A stretch of DNA of 64,000 bases. Origin: Paraurantiacibacter namhicola (GTDB lineage: Bacteria; Pseudomonadota; Alphaproteobacteria; Sphingomonadales; Sphingomonadaceae). Positions 15,110 to 24,161 of this stretch are shown here, piece by piece. The DNA lies in assembly GCF_001687545.1 (NCBI RefSeq), contig NZ_CP016545.1, forward strand, positions 62,001-126,000. Direction: 5' to 3'. The position numbers and the translations under genes are program-made. The notes beneath the pieces were generated by a model. That model was not told the origin of the DNA, did no database searches, and worked only from the letters and a program-made list of their open reading frames with translations. Each line of letters begins with the position of its first letter. Within the stretch, counting starts at the first letter, position 1.

Positions 15110-16117
15110 TCAGTTTCGCGCGCGGATATCGTCCAGCTTTCGCTCCCACGCCAGCGCGTGGCCGACAATGGTATCGAGGTCCGCATGGCGCGGCTGCCAG
15201 GGCAGCGTATCAAGGATGCGCCTATTGTCCGACACCAGCGATCCCGGATCGCCCGCGCGGCGCGGGGCCAGCTCGCGCCTGATCGGATTGTTGGTCGCCC
15301 TGTCGACCGCGTCCAGCACCTCCAGCACGCTGAAGCCGCGGCCATAGCCGCAATTCATGCGCAAATTGCGCTCCGGATCGGCCAGCAGGGCCTCCAGCGC
15401 CAGCACATGCGCGGCGGCAAGGTCGCTGACGTGGATGTAATCGCGCACGCCCGTGCCGTCCGGCGTATCGTAATCCGTGCCGAACACGCCCACCTTCTCG
15501 CGCTTGCCCAGCGCCGCCTCCACGGCGACCTTGATGAGGTGAGTCGCGCCCGCGGTGGACTGCCCGCTGCGGCCTTGCGGGTCCGCGCCAGCCACGTTGA
15601 AATAACGCAGGGCGCAATAGTTGATGTCATGGGCAGCGGCGGTGTCTTCCAGCATCCGCTCGCTCATCAGCTTCGACCAGCCATAGGGGTTGATCGGGAC
15701 CTGCGGCGTATCCTCCGTGACCGGCGAGACGTCCGGCGTGCCATATGTCGCGGCGGTGGAGCTGAAGATGAAATGCGGCACCCCGCCCGCCACCGCGCTG
15801 GCGATCAGGTCGCGCGTCTTGGCGGTGTTATTGTGATAATATTTCAGCGGATCCGCGACCGATTCCGGCACCACGACGGAGCCCGCAAAGTGCATGATTG
15901 CTCGCGTGCCCTGCTCGGCAAAGATGCGCGCCAACAGACTGCCATCGGCGATATCGCCTTCGTAGAAGGGCACGCCGTCCGGCACGGCGAAACGGAACCC
16001 GGTGACGAGGTTGTCGATCACCGCCACGGGCCATCCGGCGTCCAGCAGGGCCAGCACGGCGTGGCTTCCGATATAACCGGCACCGCCGGTCACGAGAACG
16101 GGGACTTTATCGCTCAT
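15110..16117 (-). CDS. galE: UDP-glucose 4-epimerase
   Basis: A 335-residue extended short-chain dehydrogenase that interconverts UDP-glucose and UDP-galactose with tightly bound NAD. The N-terminal VTGGAGYIGSHAVLALLDAG holds the GxxGxxG turn. The catalytic serine region is FIFSSTAATYG, the YxxxK motif is NPYGWSKLMSE, and the substrate region ALRYFNVAGADPQGRSGQ is typical of GalE. The C-terminal half includes GTDYDTPDGTGVRDYIHVSDLA. It stands alone, with a 96-base divergent gap to the lipoprotein gene. It supplies galactose units for envelope polysaccharide. Confidence 0.93.
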   Translation of the reverse strand: MSDKVPVLVTGGAGYIGSHAVLALLDAGWPVAVIDNLVTGFRFAVPDGVPFYEGDIADGSLLARIFAEQGTRAIMHFAGSVVVPESVADPLKYYHNNTAKTRDLIASAVAGGVPHFIFSSTAATYGTPDVSPVTEDTPQVPINPYGWSKLMSERMLEDTAAAHDINYCALRYFNVAGADPQGRSGQSTAGATHLIKVAVEAALGKREKVGVFGTDYDTPDGTGVRDYIHVSDLAAAHVLALEALLADPERNLRMNCGYGRGFSVLEVLDAVDRATNNPIRRELAPRRAGDPGSLVSDNRRILDTLPWQPRHADLDTIVGHALAWERKLDDIRARN

Positions 16118-16213
16118 GGCCGGCCCCCTAACATGGCAAACGCTGCCGTTGGGTAAAATTCGGGCACAGACCGCCCTCCCCCCGCGTTGGTCTGGCAGAA
16201 GAGGATCGCAGAC

Positions 16214-16831
16214 ATGAACATTCGCTCGAAGATCGTCGCCGCTCTGCTGGCCAGCGGGCTTGGCCTTGCAGGCTGCGCCAGCCCCGCCTTCGTCTCACCC
16301 GTATCGGTCACGCGCTTCGTGGCGCCGCAAGCCGCACAGCTTGGCAGCGGCACGATTGCCGTGGTGCCCGCGCCGGGCCTTGGCGTGGAAATGGAAGGCG
16401 CGTTTGCAGCCGATTTCCGCACCTATGCCGATGCGCTGGGTGCGGCGCTGGCGGACCAGGGCTATACCGTCGTCCCAGCGGCCGATGCGGCGCAGGTGGC
16501 GGAGCTGCGCTTCGACACCGCCGTGTTGGACGCTGCGCAGCGCAGCCCCGTCAATGTAGGCGTGGGCGGATCGACCGGCTCTTATGGCTCCGGCGTGGGC
16601 GTGGGCGTGGGCATCAACCTTGGCGGCCGCAAGCCCGATTCGCTCGACCGCTCCATCGGCGTGGTCATTCGCGACAAGGCCAGCACGGCCGTGCTTTGGG
16701 AAGGGCGCGCCAGCTTCTCGGCCACGGACAACAGCGACTATGCCGATAATGATGCAGCCGCCATGCGCCTTGCCTATGCGCTGATGGAAGGCTTTCCCGG
16801 AAACGACGGCGAGACTATCGAGGTAGAATGA
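16214..16831 (+). CDS. DUF4136-type lipoprotein
   Basis: A 205-residue predicted lipoprotein. The signal peptide ends in a lipobox (LGLAG-C), giving a lipidated cysteine anchored in the outer or inner membrane. The mature part resembles DUF4136, with an alternating strand/helix pattern ([19 protein letters not shown], then [25 protein letters not shown]) and a glycine-rich repeat ([17 protein letters not shown]). I chose ATG 16214, which has GAAGAGGA ahead of it, rather than an earlier in-frame GTG. The stop overlaps the start of the carboxypeptidase gene (ATGA). Function unknown. Confidence 0.78.
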   Translation: MNIRSKIVAALLASGLGLAGCASPAFVSPVSVTRFVAPQAAQLGSGTIAVVPAPGLGVEMEGAFAADFRTYADALGAALADQGYTVVPAADAAQVAELRFDTAVLDAAQRSPVNVGVGGSTGSYGSGVGVGVGINLGGRKPDSLDRSIGVVIRDKASTAVLWEGRASFSATDNSDYADNDAAAMRLAYALMEGFPGNDGETIEVE

Positions 16832-17958
16832 ACGACATCCAGATCCACGCCGCTTTCGACAGCGGCAATATCGAAGTCCACTCCATATCGGGCACCGCGG
16901 CCAAGCTGGCCCTGCGCAAGGACAAGGACAGCGAATTCAACCAGTGGTTCCACTTCCGTGTCAGCGGCGCGCAGGGGCAGGAACTGGAGCTGAAGATCAC
17001 CGGTCTGGAAGACAGCGCCTATCCCGCCGGATGGCCGGATTACGACGCCTGCGTATCGGAAGACCGCGAATATTGGGGCCGCGCACCCAGCAGCTATGAC
17101 AAGGACGCGGACGGCGGCACGCTGACGATCCGCTACATGCCGGAAAGCGACATCGCCTGGTTCGCCTATTTCGCGCCCTATTCCATGGAACGGCATCACG
17201 ACCTGGTGGCGCAGGCTGCAGAGCGCGGGGGCGTGGATTATCGCTGCCTTGGCAATACGCTGGACGGCCAGCCGCTGGACTGCCTGTCCATGGGCGAAGG
17301 CGACAAGCAGGTCTGGCTCTACGCCCGGCAGCATCCCGGCGAAAGCATGGCCGAATGGTGGATGGAAGGCGCGCTGGACGTGCTGTGCGATCCGGCCGAT
17401 GCCGTGGGCCGTATCCTGCGCCGCAAGTGCCGCCTGCATATCGTGCCCAACTGCAATCCCGATGGCTCGCGCCGCGGGCATTTGCGCACCAATGCGGCGG
17501 GCGTAAACCTGAACCGCGAATGGGCAGAGCCGACGGCGGAGCGTTCGCCCGAAGTGCTCGCCATCCGCAATGCCATGGACGAGACCGGCGTGGACTTCGC
17601 GATGGACGTGCATGGGGACGAGGCCATTCCGGCGAACTTCCTTGCCGGATTCGAAGGCATCCCTTCCTGGACGGACGAGCAGGGCGATGCCTACTACCGC
17701 TATCGCTCCATCCTCGACCGGCGCACGGCGGAGTTCCAGACGGAGCTGGGGTACGCCGTGTCCAAGCCCGGACAGGCCAATCTCTCCATGAGCACGAACC
17801 AGCTGGCCGAGCGTTTCGGCGCCGTGTCCATGACGCTGGAAATGCCGTTCAAGGACCACGCGCCCTGCGCGGACGTGGAACAGGGATGGAGCCCGGAACG
17901 CTGCCGCATGCTGGCCCGCGAATGCCTGGCCGCGCTGGTCGAATGGCTGGACGACTGA
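16828..17958 (+). CDS. M14 family cytosolic metallocarboxypeptidase
   Basis: A 376-residue zinc carboxypeptidase of the cytosolic (AGBL/CCP-like) M14 subfamily. The first 120 residues form the beta-rich N-domain that precedes the catalytic domain in this group ([21 protein letters not shown]). The catalytic residues are visible: H169 and E172 in [14 protein letters not shown]261 in AMDVHGDE, the substrate-binding [10 protein letters not shown] and NLNREW segments, and E337 in MTLEMPFKD. There is no signal peptide. Bacterial members trim C-terminal residues from peptides or proteins; the target is unknown. It is translationally coupled to the lipoprotein gene. Confidence 0.88.
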   Translation: MNDIQIHAAFDSGNIEVHSISGTAAKLALRKDKDSEFNQWFHFRVSGAQGQELELKITGLEDSAYPAGWPDYDACVSEDREYWGRAPSSYDKDADGGTLTIRYMPESDIAWFAYFAPYSMERHHDLVAQAAERGGVDYRCLGNTLDGQPLDCLSMGEGDKQVWLYARQHPGESMAEWWMEGALDVLCDPADAVGRILRRKCRLHIVPNCNPDGSRRGHLRTNAAGVNLNREWAEPTAERSPEVLAIRNAMDETGVDFAMDVHGDEAIPANFLAGFEGIPSWTDEQGDAYYRYRSILDRRTAEFQTELGYAVSKPGQANLSMSTNQLAERFGAVSMTLEMPFKDHAPCADVEQGWSPERCRMLARECLAALVEWLDD

Positions 17959-18047
17959 TGCCGTAGGCGATGCTCAGGACCATTCTCGACCCCATGCGGG
18001 CACGATAGCCTGCCTCGCCCGTTGCCACCCCTCCAAGGGGAAAAATC

Positions 18048-19043
18048 ATGACAGCGGCAGGCAGGCAGCCACACGGCAAGCGAGAGATCGCGTTTGAAAT
18101 ATTCGCGGGGCTGGCGCTGCTCGCCATCCTGGCCAGCTTGGTCCCGACGGACTTCTGGCTGGTGCGCTCGATCGACCTCGTGCGCGAGCCGCTGGTCTTC
18201 CTGTGCACCGCGCTCGGCATCGCTGCCTTCTTCATCGTGCGATGCCGCCGCTGGCTGATCGTGGGCGCATTCGGCCTGGCCGCGCTCATCAACCTCTGGC
18301 GCATGTGGCCTTATCTTGCGATCGCGCCTGCGCAGATCGCCAGCATCGGCGCGCCCGGAGCGGCGGACGATGCGTGCTTTTCCGCTATGTCCATCAATGT
18401 GAAGCAGGAGAACCGCGACTTCGCGCCGGTGCTGGAGCAGATCCGGCTGGCCGACCCCGATATCCTGCTGCTGATGGAGACGGACCAGCGCTGGCTGGAC
18501 GCGCTGGCCCCTGTGCTCACCGCCTATCCCACTCTTGAGGAATACCCGCTGGACAACGCCTATGGCATGGCCTTCGCGACCCGGCTGCCGTTCCTGGAAG
18601 GCACCTATGTCGAGAACACCAGCCGCGATACGCCGACCTTCTACGGCGCAATGGCGCTGCCGGGCGGGGGCGCATTCGAGTTCATCGGCCTGCACCCCAA
18701 GCCGCCACTGCCCGGCCAGAGCACGGCCAAGCGCGACGCCAACATCGCCCGCGCCGGCAGCACTACGCCGCGCAAGGCGGCCGAGGCGATCGTGATGGGC
18801 GACTTCAACGACGTGCCATGGTCGCGCACCACCGCCGGCTTTCGCGAGGCGGGCGGCTGGCGCGATCCGCGCATCGGACGCGGCGCCTACCCCACTTTCC
18901 CCGCGGGTATGACCTGGCTCGGCTGGCCGCTCGACCAGCTGATGGTGAAGGGCGACCTCACGATCAAATCATTCGAGGTGATGGAGCAGACCAGCGCCGA
19001 TCACCGCGCGATGCTCGCAACAATCTGCGCGGTGGAGCCCTAG
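18048..19043 (+). CDS. membrane-anchored endonuclease/exonuclease/phosphatase family protein
   Basis: A 331-residue protein with three N-terminal hydrophobic segments (FEIFAGLALLAILASLV, LVFLCTALGIAAFFIV, LIVGAFGLAALINLW). They are followed by an EEP-fold catalytic domain. Motifs include the glutamate in LLLMETDQRWLDAL, GDFNDVPWSRTT with the catalytic Asp-Asn pair, and SADHRAMLATI with the terminal Asp-His pair. This matches the YafD/VsdC-like group of membrane-attached EEP proteins. It may hydrolyse nucleic acids or phosphoesters outside or at the membrane; the substrate is unknown. The ribosome site AAGGGGA precedes the ATG. It is convergent with cdd, with a four-base gap. Confidence 0.85.
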   Translation: MTAAGRQPHGKREIAFEIFAGLALLAILASLVPTDFWLVRSIDLVREPLVFLCTALGIAAFFIVRCRRWLIVGAFGLAALINLWRMWPYLAIAPAQIASIGAPGAADDACFSAMSINVKQENRDFAPVLEQIRLADPDILLLMETDQRWLDALAPVLTAYPTLEEYPLDNAYGMAFATRLPFLEGTYVENTSRDTPTFYGAMALPGGGAFEFIGLHPKPPLPGQSTAKRDANIARAGSTTPRKAAEAIVMGDFNDVPWSRTTAGFREAGGWRDPRIGRGAYPTFPAGMTWLGWPLDQLMVKGDLTIKSFEVMEQTSADHRAMLATICAVEP

Positions 19044-19047
19044 GCTC

Positions 19048-19461
19048 TCAGTCCAGGCTGGCCGGACCGAAGGCGGCGGGCAGCAGCTGCGACAACCGCA
19101 TTTCCTCTACCGCATCCGGCCCCACGCAGAGCACCAGCGGATCCGTGCCGCCCAGCGCGGCCAGCTCATTCAGCACCTGGCGGCAGCGACCGCACGGCGT
19201 GATCGGTTCCGCGCCCGGCCCGGTGACTGCGACCGCGACTAGCCCGCCGCGCCGGCCCGCGCCCATGGCCTTGGCCACGGCCACCGTCTCGGCGCACAGG
19301 GCGAGGCCATAGCTGGCGTTCTCGACATTGCAGCCGCCCACGATCTCGCCATCGGCAAACAGCAGCGCCGCGCCGACGTGAAAGTCGGAATAGGGCGCAT
19401 AGGCCTGTTTCGCCGCTTCGCGTGCCGCCTCGACCAGCTCGTTCTTCGTCGCTTCGTCCAT
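19048..19461 (-). CDS. cdd: cytidine deaminase
   Basis: A 137-residue homotetrameric-type cytidine deaminase for pyrimidine salvage. Zinc and catalytic residues are visible: C56 and E58 in GLALCAETVAV, and C90 and C93 in TPCGRCRQVL. The substrate-binding NVENASYG precedes them. It is the last gene of a reverse-strand group with the UPF0262 and GH25-like genes, separated from the latter by 12 bases. Confidence 0.93.
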   Translation of the reverse strand: MDEATKNELVEAAREAAKQAYAPYSDFHVGAALLFADGEIVGGCNVENASYGLALCAETVAVAKAMGAGRRGGLVAVAVTGPGAEPITPCGRCRQVLNELAALGGTDPLVLCVGPDAVEEMRLSQLLPAAFGPASLD

Positions 19462-19473
19462 TGCCTGTGTCCC

Positions 19474-20172
19474 TTACGGTTGCAGCACGACCCAGCGGAT
19501 CGGCTCCTCGCTCGCCTTGCCGTGCAGCTGCGAATTGGCTGTCCATAGCGTCCACGGGCGCCCGGCATAGTCCGGCTCCAGCCAGTCGCGTTCCAGCCAG
19601 AGGTTTCGCTCCAGCGATTTGGCCACGCCGTAACGCGCCTCGAAAGCGGGCGATATCTTCAGCACCACCGGCTGGCCTACGTGGCCTTCCACCTGGTTCA
19701 CGAAGGTCATCAGCTCGCTTTCCAGCCGAGCCTCGCTCATCGGGTCTTCGCAATCGCTCGCCAGCCGGTCCAGCGCGATGACGGGCGGCAGCAGGCGCGT
19801 GTCGCGCGGCACGATGGTGACGAGGTTTGCCGACTGTGCCTCGGCCGAGGAGCACGGGTCGTAATCGTGCACGATCCCCACCGGCAGGGGGGAGGCGCTG
19901 GCCACGCGGAAATTCGCGCCGAACTGCGCATCGCGCTCATCCGCCCCGCGGCTTGCCTCCAGATAGGCAAAACCCGCGCCCTGTGCTGCCAGTCCTGCGA
20001 AATCGACCGCGCCTTCCCGCGCGCCGACAATCACGCCCTGCACCGGATATTGCGCGGCGTCGGGTGTCCAGTGGATTGCCCGCCACCAACCGTAGGCACT
20101 GCCGGCCAGCGCCAGCAGCAGCACGGCTGCCAGCAGCCTGCCCTTCCAGCGCCCCTTCCTGCGTCGCGCCAT
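19474..20172 (-). CDS. GH25 lysozyme homologue with degenerate active site
   Basis: A 232-residue protein with an N-terminal membrane anchor (LLAAVLLLALAGSAYGWW). The remainder follows the GH25 barrel: GAVDFAGLAAQGAGFAYLEAS corresponds to the usual IDW...FAYIKATEG, and HDYDPCSSAEAQSANLV to the YHFF segment. The catalytic residues are not conserved. The first-strand GIDVS motif reads GVIVG, and the DxE motif reads ALDRLAS, so neither the expected aspartate nor glutamate is in place. It is more likely a peptidoglycan-binding or scaffold protein than an active muramidase. It lies between the UPF0262 gene (nine-base gap) and cdd. Confidence 0.75.
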   Translation of the reverse strand: MARRRKGRWKGRLLAAVLLLALAGSAYGWWRAIHWTPDAAQYPVQGVIVGAREGAVDFAGLAAQGAGFAYLEASRGADERDAQFGANFRVASASPLPVGIVHDYDPCSSAEAQSANLVTIVPRDTRLLPPVIALDRLASDCEDPMSEARLESELMTFVNQVEGHVGQPVVLKISPAFEARYGVAKSLERNLWLERDWLEPDYAGRPWTLWTANSQLHGKASEEPIRWVVLQP

Positions 20173-20181
20173 GCCTGCCGC

Positions 20182-20664
20182 TCAGCCCTTGATGTGGAGG
20201 ACGCAGAGCAGCGTGAAGAGCCGCCGCGCGGTGGCGAAGTCCGTGTCCACCTTGCCGTCCAGCGCGTCCATCAGGTGGCGCGTGCCGCGATCGTGGATAC
20301 CGCGCCGGGCCATGTCGATTGTCTCGAGTTCGGGCGCGGAGGCCTGCCGCAGCGCCTTGTAGTAACTGTCGCAAATGGCGAAATATTCGCGGATGACGCG
20401 GCGGAAACGCGTGGTGCCGAGCGCGATCAAGCCCGCTTCCTCACCCTTGGCATCGTGGATCGCCAGTTCCAGCCGCGCCTCTCGCACCGCCAGCTTCAAG
20501 TCCCACGGGCCAACATGACCATTTTCCGCCGCGCGCACGGGGGTGAAGCTGTTGTCCTCCACCAGGTCGCGCAGCGCCACCTCGCGTTCGCGGGCCACGG
20601 TTTCGCTCCGGCGCAATATGCTCGTCTCGTCGAGCGTGATGGTGGCGATGCGATTGGTATCCAT
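20182..20664 (-). CDS. UPF0262 family protein
   Basis: A 160-residue protein matching UPF0262, an alphaproteobacterial family of unknown role. Conserved blocks are NRIATITLDE near the N-terminus, EREVALRDLVEDNSFTPV, the central KLAVREARLELAIHDAKGE, and FRRVIREYFAICDSYYKA followed by DMARRGIHDRG. ATG 20664 matches the family start; an upstream extension in frame lies in the divergent promoter region. It is divergent from dnaB (132-base gap) and heads the UPF0262, GH25-like, cdd group. Confidence 0.85.
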   Translation of the reverse strand: MDTNRIATITLDETSILRRSETVAREREVALRDLVEDNSFTPVRAAENGHVGPWDLKLAVREARLELAIHDAKGEEAGLIALGTTRFRRVIREYFAICDSYYKALRQASAPELETIDMARRGIHDRGTRHLMDALDGKVDTDFATARRLFTLLCVLHIKG

Positions 20665-20796
20665 GGTCTGTCGGCCCCAGCTTTTGCAGAGCCACGCGGG
20701 GGCGGCAAGCGTCATCCCCGCTATCCACAGGCTGGCATGCGCAATCGGCGGCCTTGTGGACTTGCGGCAACATGCGCTTGGCCCCATCAGGGGCGG

Positions 20797-22326
20797 ATGG
20801 CCGATGAAGACCTCCTGATCCGTGCAGCAACCCAGACCCCGACCTCCGAATCAGGTGGCGAATCGGGCGGCCGGTCCCTGCCCGCCAACCCGGAAGCGGA
20901 AGCCACCTTCCTGGGCGCGGTGCTGATCGACAACCGGCTGCTGGAAGAGCTGCCCATAGCGCTGCATCCGGACCATTTCTTCGAGCCGCTGCATGGCCGC
21001 ATTTACGAGCGGATCCTTGTCCTGATCGACAAGCAGATGGTGGTCACTCCGGTCACGCTGAAGCCCTATTTCGAAGCGGACGAGGCGCTGAAGGAGCTGG
21101 GCGGCACCGGCTATCTGGCGCGGCTGACGGCCGATGGGCAGGGCCTGCTGGCCCCGCGCGAATTGGCCCAGCAGATCTACGACCTCGCCCTGCTGCGAGA
21201 GCTTGTGAGCGTGGGCCGCGAGCTGGTTGAAGGCGCGCTCGACACCTCGGACGAAGTGGAGCCGATGCGCCAGATCGAACAGGCCGAAGCCAGCCTGTTC
21301 CGCGTGGCCGAAGGCGCAGCCGGCACGAAAGATGCCGACAGCTTCCGCGGCGCGACGAGCAAGGCGCTGGAGATGATCGAGACCGCGATCAATTCCGGCG
21401 GCCATATCAGCGGCAAGACGACCGGCCTTTCCAGCGTGAACGAGAAGATCGGCGGCCTGCACGATTCCGACCTCATCATACTCGCCGGACGCCCGGGCAT
21501 GGGCAAGACCTCGCTCGCCACAAATATCGCCTTCAATTGCGCGGACCGATATTTGCGCGACAAGCGCGACGGGATCGAGAAGACCGTGGGTGCGGGCGTC
21601 GCCTTCTTCAGCCTGGAAATGTCGAGCGACCAGCTCGCCACGCGTATCCTGGCAGAGCAGGCCGGTATCAGCTCCGAAGCTCTGCGCATGGGCAAGATCA
21701 GCCGCGACGACTTCCAGCAGCTGTCCTATGCCAGCCAGCGCCTCGCCGAATTGCCGCTCTATATCGACGATACGCCTGCCCTCACCATCGGCGCGCTGCG
21801 CACCCGCGCGCGGCGACTGAAACGGCGGCACGAGATCGGGCTGATCGTGGTCGATTACCTGCAGCTGCTGCAGGGATCGGGCCGCGCCAACGACAACCGC
21901 GTGAACGAGATTTCGGAAATCTCGCGCGGCCTGAAGACGCTGGCCAAGGAATTGGAAGTGCCGGTCATCGCGCTCTCCCAGCTCAGCCGCGCGGTGGAAC
22001 AGCGCGACGACAAGAAGCCCATGCTGTCCGACCTGCGCGAATCCGGCTCTATCGAGCAGGACGCCGACATGGTCTGGTTCGTCTTCCGCGAAGACTATTA
22101 CGTCGCCCTGCGCGAGCCGAAGATGCCCACCGCGACGGACGATCCCAGGACCATCGAAACGCACCAGGCGTGGTCGCAGGAAATGGAACGCGTGCACGGC
22201 CTTGCCGAGCTGATCGTGGCCAAACAGCGCCACGGCTCAACCGGCCGCGTACGGCTGCGCTTCGAACCCAAGATCACCCGCTTCAGCGACCTTGCCGAAG
22301 ACGATTACCAAGGCGATTACGAATAA
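20797..22326 (+). CDS. dnaB: replicative DNA helicase DnaB
   Basis: The hexameric replication-fork helicase, 509 residues. The N-terminal domain includes NPEAEATFLGAVLIDNRLLEEL, and a linker region with QIEQAEASLFRVAE follows. The RecA-like domain has Walker A GRPGMGKTS (about residue 230), the FFSLEMSSDQLATR motif, Walker B LIVVDYLQLLQG, and the H4 region VIALSQLSRAVEQRDDKKPM with SGSIEQDADMV. No intein is present. I chose ATG 20797 with a GGGGCGG ribosome site; an in-frame extension upstream runs opposite other genes and is not real. A repeat element follows the stop. Confidence 0.96.
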   Translation: MADEDLLIRAATQTPTSESGGESGGRSLPANPEAEATFLGAVLIDNRLLEELPIALHPDHFFEPLHGRIYERILVLIDKQMVVTPVTLKPYFEADEALKELGGTGYLARLTADGQGLLAPRELAQQIYDLALLRELVSVGRELVEGALDTSDEVEPMRQIEQAEASLFRVAEGAAGTKDADSFRGATSKALEMIETAINSGGHISGKTTGLSSVNEKIGGLHDSDLIILAGRPGMGKTSLATNIAFNCADRYLRDKRDGIEKTVGAGVAFFSLEMSSDQLATRILAEQAGISSEALRMGKISRDDFQQLSYASQRLAELPLYIDDTPALTIGALRTRARRLKRRHEIGLIVVDYLQLLQGSGRANDNRVNEISEISRGLKTLAKELEVPVIALSQLSRAVEQRDDKKPMLSDLRESGSIEQDADMVWFVFREDYYVALREPKMPTATDDPRTIETHQAWSQEMERVHGLAELIVAKQRHGSTGRVRLRFEPKITRFSDLAEDDYQGDYE

Positions 22327-22345
22327 GCGTAATTCGGGCCGGACC

Positions 22346-22433
22346 CCGCTCGTCCTGAGCCCGTCGAAGGGCGTCACGCAGCACCCTTCGGAAGCGTAGC
22401 TGGCCCGGAGCGTCACAAGCTCAGGGTGAGCGG
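22346..22433. repeat. REP-like intergenic palindrome (sphingomonad type)
   Basis: A nested inverted repeat in the convergent gap between dnaB and the phospholipase D-like gene. The outer arms are 22346-22360 and 22419-22433 (CCGCTCGTCCTGAGC against GCTCAGGGTGAGCGG, two mismatches). The inner arms are CGAAGGG (22365-22371) and CCCTTCG (22384-22390), perfect. The CGTCCTGAGCCCGTCGAAGGG core is familiar from dispersed intergenic repeats in sphingomonads. It may also end transcription from both sides. Confidence 0.75.
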
Positions 22434-22445
22434 AAATGGTTCCGG

Positions 22446-23618
22446 CTACAGCCCCAGGTTCAGCCGCCGGCTGACGGTGTAATCCATCACGTTGCACAGC
22501 AGCCAGCCGAGGTTCCAGCGGAAGCGGTTCCACAAGGTCGCTCGCTTGGCGTGTTCTTCGGGCGTGATGCGCTTGGACGCGGCGATCTGGTGGTCCAGGA
22601 ATTCGCGCATCTTTGCGGCGAGATCAGCGTCCTCGATCCGCAGCATCACTTCCAGGTTCAGGTACAGGCTGCGCATGTCGAAATTGGCGCTGCCGACATA
22701 GACGATATCGTCAAGCACCACGAGCTTGGTGTGCAGCTTGCACGGGCGGAATTCCCAGATCTTGGACCCGCGCTTCAGCAGGTAATCGTACAGCGAGCGG
22801 GTGGCGCCCAGCGTCGCGTTGTTATCGCTCTTGCCCGCCATCAGAAGGCGCGCCTCGCCCCGGTCCGCGATGTCGCCGATGCGTTTCAACAGGCGTTTCG
22901 GCGGGCTGAAATAGGCCATGAACATGTCTAGCCGCTTGCCGCGCATCAGGTCTTCGCTGACGCAGCGCGCCCAGGTGGAAAGGCCGCGCGTGGGTCCGCC
23001 GACCAGCCATCTCAGAACGCCCTCGCCCCACTCCCATTCCTTCACCGTCTTGCGGATGGCCCGGAAATGCGCCTCGTCATCGTCGGTCCAGTCCTTTAGG
23101 CGTCCGAACCAGTCCACCAGACCTTCGACCGCGCTGCCTTCCAGCCTGATGCCGATGTCGTTCCAGCCGTTTTCCTCCGGCGGGGCGAAGTAATCATCCT
23201 CGATATTAAAGCCGCCGAACATGGCGCGCTCATCATCCACGATCACCATCTTCTGGTGGTTGCGGATGAGGTAGCGCTGCGTGCGGCGCGGGCTGAAGCG
23301 GCAGACTGAGCCGCCAGCACGCTTCAGCCGGTCGAAGAACTGCTCGCTGGCCTCTGCCCCGAAGCCATCGACCAGCAGCACGGTATCGACGCCCCGCTCC
23401 GCTGCTTCTGCCAGCGCATCGCGCAGTTCCTCGCCAATGCCATCCTCGGCATAGATGTAGAACACGACCTTCAGGCTGGTCCTTGCGGACTTCACCAGCT
23501 CCAGCAGCGCCGCACGCCGGTCCTTGCCGGCGGGATAGAAGGTAAGCGACTGGCCCTGCGCCTCGGCGCTGAAGGGGTCCATATCGCTGTAATCGAAGGT
23601 CGTCTCGCTATCGGCCAT
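22446..23618 (-). CDS. phospholipase D-like / cardiolipin synthase family protein
   Basis: A 390-residue two-domain PLD-superfamily enzyme. The first HKD motif has H121, K123 and D128 in RNHQKMVIVDDERAMFGGFN. The second, near residue 295, is LHTKLVVLDDIVYVGSANFD. No N-terminal membrane segment is present, so it resembles the ClsB-type or general PLD-like proteins. It probably transfers phosphatidyl groups, as in cardiolipin synthesis, or hydrolyses phospholipid. The start (ATG 23618) is divergent from rpoZ with a 107-base gap. Confidence 0.87.
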   Translation of the reverse strand: MADSETTFDYSDMDPFSAEAQGQSLTFYPAGKDRRAALLELVKSARTSLKVVFYIYAEDGIGEELRDALAEAAERGVDTVLLVDGFGAEASEQFFDRLKRAGGSVCRFSPRRTQRYLIRNHQKMVIVDDERAMFGGFNIEDDYFAPPEENGWNDIGIRLEGSAVEGLVDWFGRLKDWTDDDEAHFRAIRKTVKEWEWGEGVLRWLVGGPTRGLSTWARCVSEDLMRGKRLDMFMAYFSPPKRLLKRIGDIADRGEARLLMAGKSDNNATLGATRSLYDYLLKRGSKIWEFRPCKLHTKLVVLDDIVYVGSANFDMRSLYLNLEVMLRIEDADLAAKMREFLDHQIAASKRITPEEHAKRATLWNRFRWNLGWLLCNVMDYTVSRRLNLGL

Positions 23619-23725
23619 CGGGCTGCTGTGGCATGCCGCCGCCCCGCTGAAAACCTTGACTTGTCGTGCACTGCAGCATAGCTGGGACGCTTTCCTGCAC
23701 TGTCAGAAGATTCAAGGAGTGCCCG

Positions 23726-24070
23726 ATGGCGCGCGTTACCGTCGAAGATTGCGTCGACAAGGTCCCCAACCGTTTCGATCTCGTCCTGCTGGCTGCCCAG
23801 CGCGCACGGGAGATTTCCGGCGGTGCGGAGCTGACCATCGACCGTGACCGGGACAAGAACCCCGTCGTGGCCCTGCGCGAAATCGCTGAGCAGACGGTAA
23901 AGCCGAAGGCGCTGAGCGAATCGCTGACTCAGAGCATGCAGCGCGTCCTGCCGGATGACGAAGACGAGGCCGATGACGTGGCATCGCTGACCCAGTCGGC
24001 CGAAGCCATGCGCCTGTCCGCCGCCGCACCGACACGCTCCACCAGCATCGGTGCCGATTACGAAGGCTGA
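23726..24070 (+). CDS. rpoZ: RNA polymerase omega subunit
   Basis: A 114-residue omega subunit that helps assemble RNA polymerase by binding beta-prime. The start [30 protein letters not shown] is the standard omega sequence, followed by [15 protein letters not shown]. The C-terminal 40 residues ([13 protein letters not shown] onwards) are an acidic extension common in alphaproteobacteria. A ribosome site AAGGAG lies six bases before the ATG, and a strong terminator follows. Confidence 0.95.
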   Translation: MARVTVEDCVDKVPNRFDLVLLAAQRAREISGGAELTIDRDRDKNPVVALREIAEQTVKPKALSESLTQSMQRVLPDDEDEADDVASLTQSAEAMRLSAAAPTRSTSIGADYEG

Positions 24071-24092
24071 CGCTTTCGCGCACTGCGCATGA

Positions 24093-24130
24093 AAAAGGGC
24101 CGCTTCCTGTCACGGGAAGCGGCCCTTTTC
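24093..24130 (+). terminator. intrinsic terminator of rpoZ
   Basis: AAAAGGGCCGCTTCC pairs with GGGAAGCGGCCCTTTT across a short loop (TGTCAC). The stem is flanked by A and T runs, so it can act in both directions: for rpoZ on the forward strand and for the DUF3072 gene on the reverse strand. Confidence 0.92.
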
Positions 24131-24161
24131 ATTTGCGGCGTGGGAGGCGTTGGCGGCAGAG

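Noticed and set aside
19681-20796. Long in-frame N-terminal extension of dnaB
   Set aside because: The extension runs opposite the GH25-like and UPF0262 genes; DnaB homology begins at the ATG at 20797, which has its own ribosome site.
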